From positions 1-28,214 of IMG/VR virus record IMGVR_UViG_3300037132_000160: 28,214 bases of DNA. One strand, written 5' to 3'. The stretch comes from a virus. Numbering within the stretch: position 1 is the first letter of the stretch; the number at the start of each line of letters is the position of its first letter. A model generated the notes under the pieces. The model was not told the origin of the DNA. It saw nothing but the letters and a program-made list of their open reading frames with translations, and did no database searches. The position numbers were made by a program, and so were the translations under genes. Shown one piece after another: positions 1-5,499 of this stretch.

Positions 1-2
1 CC

Positions 3-677
3 GATGTCTTTGCCGTGCAAGAGGAGACTACCCTCGAGCAGTTTCTGTATCTGCTGCGGGTGAACAACTTCTCCCGCGTCCCCGTTTATTCCAGTTCCCT
101 CGACAACGTCACCGGCATCGCCTTCGCCCACGACCTTTTGCAAATCTCCGACGAGGAGGCCCACACGCGCACTGTTGCCTCTATCAAGCGCCCGGCGGTC
201 TTCGTCCCTGAAACCAAGCGCGGCTACGAGCTGCTGCGCGAGATGCAGCGCGAAAAGCAGCACATGCGCATCGTCATCGACGAGTACGGCGCCGTCGCAG
301 GCCTGGTCACCATCGAAGACCTGCTCGAACAGATCGTGGGCAACATCCGCGACGAGCACGAGGTGGACGCACCCATTGAAGACCCGCAGCGCGAGCCCGG
401 CGGCGTCTGGCTGGTTCCCGGCAGCTTTCCCGTCGACCAGTTGCCCGACCTCTTCGGCGAGCAACCCGGACTGGCCGATCTCGACGAGGCCTACGAAGCC
501 ACCACGCTCGGCGGCTTGGTCAGCGAAATCGAAGGCCGTATCCCGCTGCCCGGCGAGTTAGTCCTCCTCGAATCAGCCGGCATGAAGATCGAGATCGTCT
601 CCTCCACCGGCCGCCGCGTCGAACGCCTCCGAGTCTTTCCACCGGCGGAAGAATCCGGACCAACACCGGCTTCTTAA
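3..677 (+). CDS. CorC/HlyC-family CBS-domain protein, C-terminal part (host gene)
   Basis: Partial at the window edge: the reading frame is open from base 3, so the GTG at 15 is probably not the true start. The visible 225 codons hold the end of a CBS-domain pair (motifs SRVPVY, near IDEYGAVAGLVTIEDLLE) followed by a CorC_HlyC C-terminal domain (region from GGVWLVPGSFPVDQL to the end). Members of this family usually have an N-terminal membrane domain (DUF21/CNNM) and are linked to Mg/Co efflux; that part lies outside the window. It reads towards the prophage and stops about 20 bases before the candidate phage end, so the insertion seems to leave the coding sequence intact. This is the only clear chromosomal gene here. 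Confidence 0.9.
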   Translation, partial: DVFAVQEETTLEQFLYLLRVNNFSRVPVYSSSLDNVTGIAFAHDLLQISDEEAHTRTVASIKRPAVFVPETKRGYELLREMQREKQHMRIVIDEYGAVAGLVTIEDLLEQIVGNIRDEHEVDAPIEDPQREPGGVWLVPGSFPVDQLPDLFGEQPGLADLDEAYEATTLGGLVSEIEGRIPLPGELVLLESAGMKIEIVSSTGRRVERLRVFPPAEESGPTPAS

Positions 678-703
678 CCGCCGCACAAACCGCGGGTGTG
701 AAT

Positions 704-729
704 ACAGAAATTGTATTGCACTGGCGGCG
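704..729 (+). repeat. Candidate transposase binding site, copy 1 (outermost)
   Basis: The 26 bases match 810-835 at 22 positions. The shared core is ATTGCACTGG followed by a GG-rich tail. It lies immediately inside the proposed phage end and is the copy nearest the host junction, the position of the L1 site in Mu. The role as a binding site is inferred from repetition and position. Confidence 0.55.
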
Positions 730-762
730 TATGGGCGAATGCGGCGGCGTTGGGCGGCGTTG
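723..762 (+). repeat. Helically phased GGCGGCGT boxes
   Basis: GGCGGCGT occurs at 723-730, 743-750 and 753-760. The last two lie in a perfect tandem 10-mer (GGCGGCGTTG, 743-762). Starts are 20 and 10 bases apart, that is whole helical turns, so all boxes face the same side of the DNA. They abut the outer candidate transposase site and may be part of an extended end-binding structure. Confidence 0.5.
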
Positions 763-809
763 ACGCGGGTGAAACACGCTTTTCCACAGCTCGACGACTG
801 GAATTAAAA

Positions 810-835
810 ACAGGAATTGAATTGCACTGGTGGGG
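810..835 (+). repeat. Candidate transposase binding site, copy 2
   Basis: Direct repeat of 704-729, 106 bases further in, same orientation, 22 of 26 bases identical with core ATTGCACTGG. Mu-type ends carry two or three such sites at irregular spacing, which this resembles. Confidence 0.55.
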
Positions 836-847
836 CGATTTCGCTTA

Positions 848-894
848 GATTTCTCTCGTAAGTTGTTGAAACATCGTCGCGCGTACGAGAAATC
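848..894. repeat. Imperfect inverted repeat
   Basis: GATTTCTCTCGTA at 848-860 faces TACGAGAAATC at 884-894; the arms pair fully apart from two extra bases in the left arm, with a 23-base loop. No T-run follows on either strand, so a terminator is unlikely. It may be a protein site in the phage end. Confidence 0.4.
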
Positions 895-978
895 CAACAG
901 AACCATCCCGCAATATGAAACTAGAGCAAAATGCCACTATGGCGGTATTGTGGAAAACGCCAAAACACCGCGCCAGAT

Positions 979-995
979 GCCGCCTGAAGTGCAAT
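979..995 (-). repeat. Candidate transposase binding site, inverted third copy
   Basis: Read on the minus strand, this stretch gives ATTGCACT, three extra bases, then GGCGGC, the same two blocks as in copy 1. A looser forward copy (GC, CACT, GGCGG in order) lies at 931-950. Mu ends also include sites in opposite orientation. The match is short, so chance cannot be excluded. Confidence 0.35.
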
Positions 996-1173
996 CCAGC
1001 CCCGACGCAACTCCCCAAAAACCTCGCCGAAAACCCGCCGCCGAGCGAAATCCAGCGGAACTATGAAAAATGGTAGACCAGCCGGAAAGGAGACGCGTCC
1101 TGGGGTCGAATCCGGGCGAAAAACTGGCCGGAAATGTCCGCTTTTTCTCCCACAAATGAGTAGGATTGCAAGT

Positions 1174-1200
1174 TCAAAAACAGAGTAACTCAATCTTACT
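1174..1200 (-). terminator. Weak terminator candidate for the early operon
   Basis: On the minus strand, AGTAA (1200-1196) and TTACT (1188-1184) form a five-pair stem with a seven-base loop, followed three bases later by five T residues. It lies about 35 bases beyond the stop of the last leftward gene, where an early-operon terminator would be expected. The stem is short and AT-rich, so support is weak. Confidence 0.25.
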
Positions 1201-1234
1201 GAACATATCAACCGTCTTAGACCCTGAGATACCT

Positions 1235-1480
1235 TCAAAACCGCTGGTTGAGCCCGTTGCTTTTGTGGATAACTTCAATGTGCGCCATCAGTGAGTCGTA
1301 GTTGATGCGCCAGGGGCTATTGAGCTTGTCGCGGACCTTGTAGGCCTTGAGCGTGCCGTCCTCTATCATACGCGTCACCGTTTGAACTGACACGTCGAGG
1401 ATCTCCGCAGTGCGCGCCGTGGAGATAGAAAAGCGTGGGCTCCAGGGGAGAAGCAACTGATCGGGAGAGCGGAAACTCAT
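1235..1480 (-). CDS. Small helix-turn-helix DNA-binding protein (excisionase/MerR-like HTH)
   Basis: 81 aa. Residues about 18-45 (SISTARTAEILDVSVQTVTR, then an acidic-Gly turn) form an HTH_17/excisionase-type domain, followed by a basic wing-like segment and a tryptophan. The ATG at 1480 overlaps the previous stop as ATGA and has GGAGG seven bases upstream; an upstream in-frame codon at 1501 is less likely. It is the last gene of the early operon and nearest to the phage end. In Mu the last early gene encodes the middle activator Mor; a similar regulatory role here is only a positional inference, since no Mor/C fold is seen. It could equally be an accessory DNA-bending or excision-type protein. 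Confidence 0.75.
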   Translation of the reverse strand: MSFRSPDQLLLPWSPRFSISTARTAEILDVSVQTVTRMIEDGTLKAYKVRDKLNSPWRINYDSLMAHIEVIHKSNGLNQRF

Positions 1481-2007
1481 GCTGGCCTCCTCTGTTCCCA
1501 CTTACCGGCGTGTTGAAGCATACCTTTGAGCGCCCAGCGCACGCGGTTGGCGTCGGCGACGGTGGCGATCGAAGGCGCCGCCTTATGCTTGAGCGGCGAG
1601 CGCGGCGAGCGCAGCCAGGCGTCGAACTGGGCGCGCTCCCAACCGAGACGCGCATAGTAACTCTCAATGGTGGCCAGGTCAGCCGCGGAGGCGATCTGTG
1701 GGGCGCTGGCGAACTCCTGGCCATCGTGGCGCCCGTCTTTGCCGGCTCTACGCGCCTGGTCGCGGTCGAGGCGTTTGCGGGGCTTGGCGGGGGCCTTCAC
1801 GCCGAGCTGCGTCTGTATCTGGTCGATCAGCCACCCAGCGTCGTCGGCGGTCAGGTCACTAAAGCTCGACACCTCCTTACGAAGCCGCAGGGAGGCCCAG
1901 GCTATCCGCTCCTCGCGACTTAGGCCCATGCCTATCTCGTGGCGCGCGAGCTGCGCGTAGAGTGTTTGCAGCCGGCCGAGTTGTGCCTTCGTGATCTGCA
2001 TATTCAT
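1477..2007 (-). CDS. Phage protein of the GemA/DUF1018-like small regulatory type (tentative)
   Basis: 176 aa. The N-terminal 65 residues (ITKAQLGRLQTLYAQLAR at the start, later SFSDLTADDAGWLIDQIQ) follow a pattern common in small phage early proteins: a helical stretch, a basic 'REER.AW' segment, then 'S-F-x-D-L-T' before a helix. GemA-type proteins of Mu-like phages have a similar layout, but the match is from pattern memory only. The middle is basic (KPRKRLDRDQARR) and the C-terminal third contains a second helical segment (TIESYYARLGWERAQFDAWL). Starts with ATG at 2007 overlapping the previous stop (ATGA) and ends in ATGA with the next gene. Probably DNA- or RNA-associated; function unknown. 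Confidence 0.6.
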   Translation of the reverse strand: MNMQITKAQLGRLQTLYAQLARHEIGMGLSREERIAWASLRLRKEVSSFSDLTADDAGWLIDQIQTQLGVKAPAKPRKRLDRDQARRAGKDGRHDGQEFASAPQIASAADLATIESYYARLGWERAQFDAWLRSPRSPLKHKAAPSIATVADANRVRWALKGMLQHAGKWEQRRPA

Positions 2008-2189
2008 TCCTTGTGACTCAGGGCCTTCCTACAAGCCGAGCAAAGTACCGGAGGCCGTAACTTCCGCATTTCGCGTCCGTCCGCCTGGCGGCAAGCATCC
2101 GAACAAAACTTCGCAGTCCGCCGCTTCGGATCAATCAGGTTCGTGCAGCCCATGTGTTGGCAATTTCTCTGATACCCGTGTTCTTGCAA
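2004..2189 (-). CDS. Small zinc-finger-like protein
   Basis: 61 aa. Cysteines 10, 15, 29 and 33 are arranged as C-x4-C then FCSDAC, followed by RQADGR, a compact zinc-knuckle pattern seen in short phage and toxin-antitoxin proteins; a further CSAC pair lies at 50-53. The start is a TTG at 2189 with AAGGAG eight bases upstream, which decides the start even though the frame overlaps the preceding gene by 59 bases. It ends in ATGA with the following gene. Zinc binding and nucleic-acid contact are inferred from the cysteines; the partner is unknown. Confidence 0.65.
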   Translation of the reverse strand: MQEHGYQRNCQHMGCTNLIDPKRRTAKFCSDACRQADGREMRKLRPPVLCSACRKALSHKE

Positions 2190-2328
2190 CTCTGTTCTCC
2201 TTTGTAGGTTGCGCTTTCTTCTGCTCTGCCGCTCGGATCAATTTGATTAGCCTCTGGCCAGCCGCACTCTTCAAGAAGGCTTTCGGGTTAGTTGCAGTGA
2301 TCGTGATCCTACAAACTTGCCGCGTCAT
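2131..2328 (-). CDS. Small hypothetical protein
   Basis: 65 aa, basic, with no recognised family. The N-terminal half reads as a short beta strand (QVCRITITATN) followed by a helix (PKAFLKSAAGQRLIKLIRAAEQKK); the C-terminal third is polar and may be disordered. The ATG at 2328 overlaps the stop of the ASCH gene as ATGA, which supports coupled translation. Its 3' end overlaps the next gene by 59 bases, more than any other junction in this operon, so one of the two starts could be misplaced. No function is offered. Confidence 0.5.
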   Translation of the reverse strand: MTRQVCRITITATNPKAFLKSAAGQRLIKLIRAAEQKKAQPTKENRVARTRVSEKLPTHGLHEPD

Positions 2329-2741
2329 TTTGGCCTTACCAGATCGTCTGGCACGCCGAAGAATCCCAACGCGCCTTTGTACGGAATCGGCTTGGCAAAG
2401 GTCACCGGGTTGCGCAACACAAAGCCGTAGTCACCCACAAACCAAGGGCTGTCGCTTTGGGGCACACAATCAACGATCTCCACCGAGCCAACGATGCAAC
2501 CGCGGCATTCGCAGCATTCCCGTATCTTCCGCCAATCCGGAAGTAGAAAGTTGGAGCCAGCTTTGGCGGCCATCTCTTCCGCGTCCCAATCGTCGCGAGC
2601 TATATCTTCCTTCACCCACCATTTGCTGGCGTGGATCAGTACGCGGCCGCGGACGCGCGTCGGCCAGTCCCGGTTCTCAATGTCTTTGCCAGCGTGCAGG
2701 ATGTACCACCACCAGGGCGCTCGTATGGTCAGGGCTTTCAC
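2325..2741 (-). CDS. ASCH-domain protein
   Basis: 138 aa. The start MKALTIRAPWWWYILHAGKD, the following ENRDWPTRVRG and VLIHASK are the hallmark blocks of the ASCH fold (PUA-like beta barrel), and FVGDYGFVL with a C-terminal G-F-F-G segment closes the domain. ASCH proteins bind RNA or modified nucleosides, and some are amidohydrolases acting on N4-acetylcytidine; phage versions are common but rarely characterised. A pair of cysteine motifs (ECCECRGC, residues 76-82) is inserted in the middle and could hold a metal. GTG at 2741 overlaps the preceding stop as GTGA; longer upstream frame is shadow of that gene. Family call is firm; substrate is unknown. Confidence 0.85.
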   Translation of the reverse strand: MKALTIRAPWWWYILHAGKDIENRDWPTRVRGRVLIHASKWWVKEDIARDDWDAEEMAAKAGSNFLLPDWRKIRECCECRGCIVGSVEIVDCVPQSDSPWFVGDYGFVLRNPVTFAKPIPYKGALGFFGVPDDLVRPK

Positions 2742-3175
2742 GCGAGCCTCCGATCTGCCATTGGCATCAAAGGCACGGACACGGCTAAAGGCCGCTTGCG
2801 AATCGAGCGCGGGCCGCGCTTGCGTGCCGTGAGCCGCTTCATCCATTCGAGCAGCGCAACCGAGGAACAACCGCCGCGCAGCAGCACTACGTCCGCATTG
2901 AGGCCCTCTGGCGACGCCGTGAGATTCGGGGCCAGCACCAAGGAGTGCATAGCGGAGTCGATTTTCCAGGCCCGGTCGAGTAGCAGGTCAATGCCTGGCA
3001 GAGTCCAATGGTCGCAGAACAGAAGATCGTAGGTTTGCGCGCGGAGCTGCTCGACCGCTTCTTCCGCACCAAGCACTTCCGTGACGGCGTAACCGTTGGT
3101 GTGGAGCATGAACTTCAGTATGGAGAGGCGGTCCTTCGACGCGCCCACCAACAGAATCTTCTTCTTTGGCCTCAT
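2738..3175 (-). CDS. Receiver-like protein (degenerate response-regulator fold)
   Basis: 145 aa. Residues about 4-115 follow the receiver-domain pattern: a first strand KKKILLVG, a helix, then AVTEVLGAEEAVEQL, the strand DLLFCDHWTLPG with D55 at the phospho-acceptor place, and the later strands SLVLAP and ADVVLLRGG. Key residues are altered: the paired acids after strand 1 are ASKD, the conserved Thr/Ser after strand 4 is Ala (LAPN), and the Lys of the usual K-P motif is Arg100-Gly. It is therefore probably a pseudo-receiver that does not undergo normal phosphorylation. The tail after 116 is basic. There is no output domain or neighbouring kinase. ATG at 3175 overlaps the preceding stop (ATGA). 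A decoy of a host signalling partner is possible but speculative. Confidence 0.7.
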   Translation of the reverse strand: MRPKKKILLVGASKDRLSILKFMLHTNGYAVTEVLGAEEAVEQLRAQTYDLLFCDHWTLPGIDLLLDRAWKIDSAMHSLVLAPNLTASPEGLNADVVLLRGGCSSVALLEWMKRLTARKRGPRSIRKRPLAVSVPLMPMADRRLA

Positions 3176-3414
3176 GCGGTCACCTCGACGATGCGGAAGA
3201 GGTTCGGCTTCGTCGCGTGCCAAACGATGGCTTCTCGCAGCTTCAGGTAGCGCAGCTCATCCTTGAGCGCGCTCCCGAGTGGGCCATCTAAATCTTCGGT
3301 GTCGATGTCACGCCATTCGATGCCGTCACTCTCGACAGTTAGCGTGCTGGATACAAGCACTTCTTTTGCGGCCTCCAGCGCCAGGGCGTTGGCCAACTTA
3401 TTCACTTCACTCAT
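3172..3414 (-). CDS. Small acidic hypothetical protein
   Basis: 80 aa, acidic in the middle (DGIEWRDIDTEDLDG). An N-terminal helix (NKLANALALEAAKEVLV) is followed by mixed strand and helix. The ATG at 3414 is chosen because AAGGAGG lies eight bases upstream. This ribosome site sits in the only true gap of the whole leftward operon (3415-3450), so this gene starts a freshly initiated translation block. It ends in ATGA with the receiver-like gene. No family recognised. Confidence 0.65.
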   Translation of the reverse strand: MSEVNKLANALALEAAKEVLVSSTLTVESDGIEWRDIDTEDLDGPLGSALKDELRYLKLREAIVWHATKPNLFRIVEVTA

Positions 3415-3450
3415 GGGTGATTCCTCCTTCAAAATGATTTTTCTGGGTAA

Positions 3451-3804
3451 CTATCCTTTCGCCTGTTCTGCGCGGAGATCCTCGCGTACCTGGTCGAGCT
3501 TCGCTTCGAGCGCGCTCATATCGATGCGGTGAAGTTTGCCGACGCAGATAAGCGCCGTGAGCCGTGCTGCCATGTAGGGCCGCAGGTTTTCTTTGCCGCC
3601 GAGCCACGCATTCAGCGCGCGAGAGACCTCGATGCGTACTTCGCCGGGCACTTCAAACCAGTGTGTCGGGCACATCAGTTTCCGGCGTTCGATTGCCACC
3701 GCGCAGCCGGGAATCTGGCAGACGACGATAGCCTCTGCGGGCCGCGTTGAGCTATTTGCGGGGCCGGGTTGTGCATCGACCTTATGTATCGATCTGACAA
3801 ACAT
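3451..3804 (-). CDS. Zinc-knuckle phage protein with CPTHW motif
   Basis: 117 aa. C29, C34, C45 and H48 form the likely metal site (C-x4-C, then MCPTHWFEVP). A short segment of this type, a cysteine pair followed by 'C-x2-HW-x2-VP' and then a helix with 'V..A' spacing, recurs in small proteins of many phages. The C-terminal half is helical and charged, ending in a predicted coiled segment (ALEAKLDQVREDLRAEQAKG). ATG at 3804 shares one base with the upstream stop (TGATG). Probably a small nucleic-acid-related early protein; the function is not known. Confidence 0.65.
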   Translation of the reverse strand: MFVRSIHKVDAQPGPANSSTRPAEAIVVCQIPGCAVAIERRKLMCPTHWFEVPGEVRIEVSRALNAWLGGKENLRPYMAARLTALICVGKLHRIDMSALEAKLDQVREDLRAEQAKG

Positions 3805-4271
3805 CAGCTCACCTCCAATTGAAGTTGGCCGAGCAATTCAAGCGCAGCTCGCGGGCCATCCACAGACTTGAGCACTTCCAACTCGGCGCGCACCTGGTCT
3901 AAGACCTGGTTGCGCAGAATGGAATGGTCTTCGTCGGTGAGCATGATGAAGTAGCCGCCGCTGCTGCCCTGTTTGCTGGAGCCGATAGGCAGGCGGAAGT
4001 TGATGCGCAAAGTTCTCACCGCCTTTTTGATCTCCCGATCTGTGAGGCGCTCACAGCCCGGCCGCCGCTGCATCTCGCGGATCGGATAAGCGTTTGCCGC
4101 GCCTCGGGAGTAACGGATGGCCGCCAGCACCGCCTTCTCGTCGTCGGAAAGCGTGAGGTTCAACGGACCGCCCGGCTTGCCGCAAAGCAGCCAGAGGATC
4201 TCCGCGTCGATGTTCTGAACGCGTTGCTCGATGGAAACATCCATATCCGGGAAGAGGGATTGTTCGGTCAT
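3804..4271 (-). CDS. Winged-helix phage protein
   Basis: 155 aa. The centre (residues about 50-125) has the layout of a winged helix used in many phage early proteins: a helix with acid residues (SDDEKAVLAAIRY), a recognition part (LTDREIKKAVRTLRINF), then LPIGSS and the wing GGYFIMLTDED. A C-terminal helix (RAELEVLKSVDGPRAALELL) may dimerise. ATG at 4271 overlaps the upstream stop as ATGA; the longer upstream frame to 4355 is shadow. Likely binds DNA as part of regulation or replication; the target cannot be read from the sequence. Confidence 0.65.
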   Translation of the reverse strand: MTEQSLFPDMDVSIEQRVQNIDAEILWLLCGKPGGPLNLTLSDDEKAVLAAIRYSRGAANAYPIREMQRRPGCERLTDREIKKAVRTLRINFRLPIGSSKQGSSGGYFIMLTDEDHSILRNQVLDQVRAELEVLKSVDGPRAALELLGQLQLEVS

Positions 4272-4507
4272 CGAACCGTTCCTTTCCGTGCTTCGATTAC
4301 CGCCTGGGCCTCGCAGCGCAAGAGCGCGATGGCGATGATAAGGTTCCCAGCGCAAAACTCAAGCGCATCGGCGAGGTGCAGGGACACTTCGGGATCATCC
4401 TCAGCATCAAGCTCTTCGCAAGAAGGAAATGATTCCAGAGTTGTGGCAAAGGACTCCATTTTGCGAAAGATGCTGCGATGCGCGGCGCTGAGAGCGGCGT
4501 TGCTCAC
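4268..4507 (-). CDS. Small helical hypothetical protein
   Basis: 79 aa, mostly helical, acidic in the centre (SCEELDAEDDPEVS), with a hydrophobic C-terminal helix (FCAGNLIIAIALLRCEAQAVIEA) that is amphipathic rather than clearly membrane-spanning. GTG at 4507 overlaps the upstream stop as GTGA, and its own stop overlaps the winged-helix gene as ATGA. No family recognised. Confidence 0.55.
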   Translation of the reverse strand: MSNAALSAAHRSIFRKMESFATTLESFPSCEELDAEDDPEVSLHLADALEFCAGNLIIAIALLRCEAQAVIEARKGTVR

Positions 4508-5121
4508 TGGACGCTCCCTTCCACGCGGATCACATAGTTGCTGGCGAAGATCGCGGCTTTATCGCCGAGCGTGAGGCCTTTCCACCAGCCGTCCACGATT
4601 TTTCCTGTGACCAGAAACGTGGCCTGGACTGAGTGCGCAAGAGCGTGGCCGGGACCGATGCGTGATGCACTGGCATCCTTCGCCTGCGCGGGCTTCTTGT
4701 TCGTCGCTTCCTTGCGGATCAGGTCGCGGTGATGCCAGCAGCTTTTCTCATTCATGCCGAGGCGCTTCGCAATTGAGGCGCACGATTCGCTCGCGGAGGC
4801 ATCGCGGATCGCCTGTTTCATTTCATCGGTGACTCTTTGCATCGGTTCCTCCTTGAAGGGTTGCGGGTTAGAAGGTTCAGAGGAGGTCGCCGCGCGCGCT
4901 ATTGATCCAGTAGGCGTTGCCTCCCCCTCCTTTTGAGCCGGACAGTTGGCCGAGTCCGACTCAAACTTGTTGTGCCGTTCAGGCAGCGCCGGGTGCGTGC
5001 CGTCGTCGCAGGCGCCGCAGAGAGCCTCGCCGTCGAAGACGATAATCGCGTCGCAGCAAAGGCACCGTGAGCAGCGCTTTCCGCGCGGGGCTAACGTGGT
5101 TGTCTCAGGCGGCGTAAGCAT
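4504..5121 (-). CDS. Zinc-ribbon plus helix-turn-helix protein
   Basis: 205 aa in two parts. Residues 17-38 form a zinc ribbon (C20-x2-C23 and C35-x2-C38). A polar linker follows. Residues about 100-135 hold an HTH (IRDASASESCASIAKRLGMN, then KSCWHHRDLIRK), and the C-terminus has a short hydrophobic region (VQATFLVTGKIVDGWW). An in-frame ATG at 4842 (residue 94) is preceded at five bases by AAGGAGG, so a 112-aa HTH-only product could be made from the same message. The gene start at 5121 overlaps the upstream stop by 17 bases and has AAGGAAGG upstream. Probably a DNA-binding early regulator; the target is unknown. Confidence 0.65.
   Translation of the reverse strand: MLTPPETTTLAPRGKRCSRCLCCDAIIVFDGEALCGACDDGTHPALPERHNKFESDSANCPAQKEGEATPTGSIARAATSSEPSNPQPFKEEPMQRVTDEMKQAIRDASASESCASIAKRLGMNEKSCWHHRDLIRKEATNKKPAQAKDASASRIGPGHALAHSVQATFLVTGKIVDGWWKGLTLGDKAAIFASNYVIRVEGSVQ
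4832..4856 (-). promoter_or_regulatory. Internal ribosome binding site and in-frame start
   Basis: On the minus strand AAGGAGG, five bases, then ATG at 4842, within the zinc-ribbon/HTH gene and in its frame. It is among the strongest Shine-Dalgarno matches in the early operon, which makes a separate HTH product of 112 aa (4504-4842) plausible. Confidence 0.5.
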
Positions 5122-5293
5122 CAGGGCCTTCCTTTCTGTCGCAGTAGACCGGCCGCTGCACCGTGGAGATCGCCGCCGCCACCTCCGCGGAGACTCCAGG
5201 GCACGTATTCCAGGGGTCGAGGGGCTGTCCGCAGTTGGGACATGTCGCCCGCATCTGGCGAGGCATCGGCGTGACGACGGCGGTGGCTTCCAT
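5105..5293 (-). CDS. Small zinc-ribbon-like protein
   Basis: 62 aa. C18-x2-C21 with Gly next to it (CPNCGQPLD), then C31 and C51, resembles half of a zinc ribbon with looser second ligands. The ATG at 5293 shares one base with the upstream stop; the frame upstream of it is shadow. The stop lies 17 bases inside the next gene. The function is not known; the fold suggests nucleic-acid contact or a structural metal site. Confidence 0.55.
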   Translation of the reverse strand: MEATAVVTPMPRQMRATCPNCGQPLDPWNTCPGVSAEVAAAISTVQRPVYCDRKEGPDAYAA

Positions 5294-5499
5294 CAGGCGG
5301 CCTCCTTTCTCAGAAACTCTTTGAAGGAATCCGCAGAGTCCTTCCACGCCGCCTTGGGTGAAGCGCAAATGCCGCTCAGCGGGCGCCCCTGGATTCCGCA
5401 GCGAATGAACCAGCAGGGTTTGCCCATGCGACGCATCACCTCGTAGTAATCGAGCATGGCCTTTGGTTCGGCGGTTAAGATCATCTTTTTGTTTGTCAC
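5293..5499 (-). CDS. Small basic hypothetical protein
   Basis: 68 aa, basic. It begins with a strand-like KKMILTAEPKAMLDYYEVMR and carries two isolated cysteines (PCWFIRCG and GICAS). GTG at 5499 overlaps the upstream stop as GTGA and the stop shares one base with the next ATG. No family recognised; the tight coupling on both sides is the main support for it being a gene. Confidence 0.55.
   Translation of the reverse strand: MTNKKMILTAEPKAMLDYYEVMRRMGKPCWFIRCGIQGRPLSGICASPKAAWKDSADSFKEFLRKEAA

Larger units (their letters stand above)
678..1234. other. Non-coding phage left-end region
   Basis: No convincing gene lies in these 557 bases; open frames here lack start signals and family resemblance. 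The stretch holds a pair of 26-base direct repeats (704-729, 810-835), a third inverted copy of the core (979-995), a looser copy (931-950), helically phased GGCGGCGT boxes (723-760), an imperfect inverted repeat (848-894) and a weak terminator-like hairpin for leftward transcripts near 1174-1200. This is the expected content of the terminus of a Mu-type phage, where transposase binds several sites. Confidence 0.7.

Noticed and set aside
712-729. TGTATTG at 712 as the exact phage end, because it resembles the first bases of Mu
   Set aside because: The direct repeat with 810-835 extends eight bases to the left of 712 with seven matches, so those bases are probably phage too. TG at 697 is a better candidate.
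1991-2788. Open frame of 265 codons on the plus strand
   Set aside because: Antisense to a chain of overlapping early genes including the ASCH gene; composition Ser/Pro/Arg-rich as expected for a shadow.
3407-3607. Minus-strand frame of 66 codons in the only early-operon gap
   Set aside because: It overlaps most of the CPTHW zinc-knuckle gene in another frame and has no own start signal; the gap is better explained by the ribosome site for the gene at 3414.
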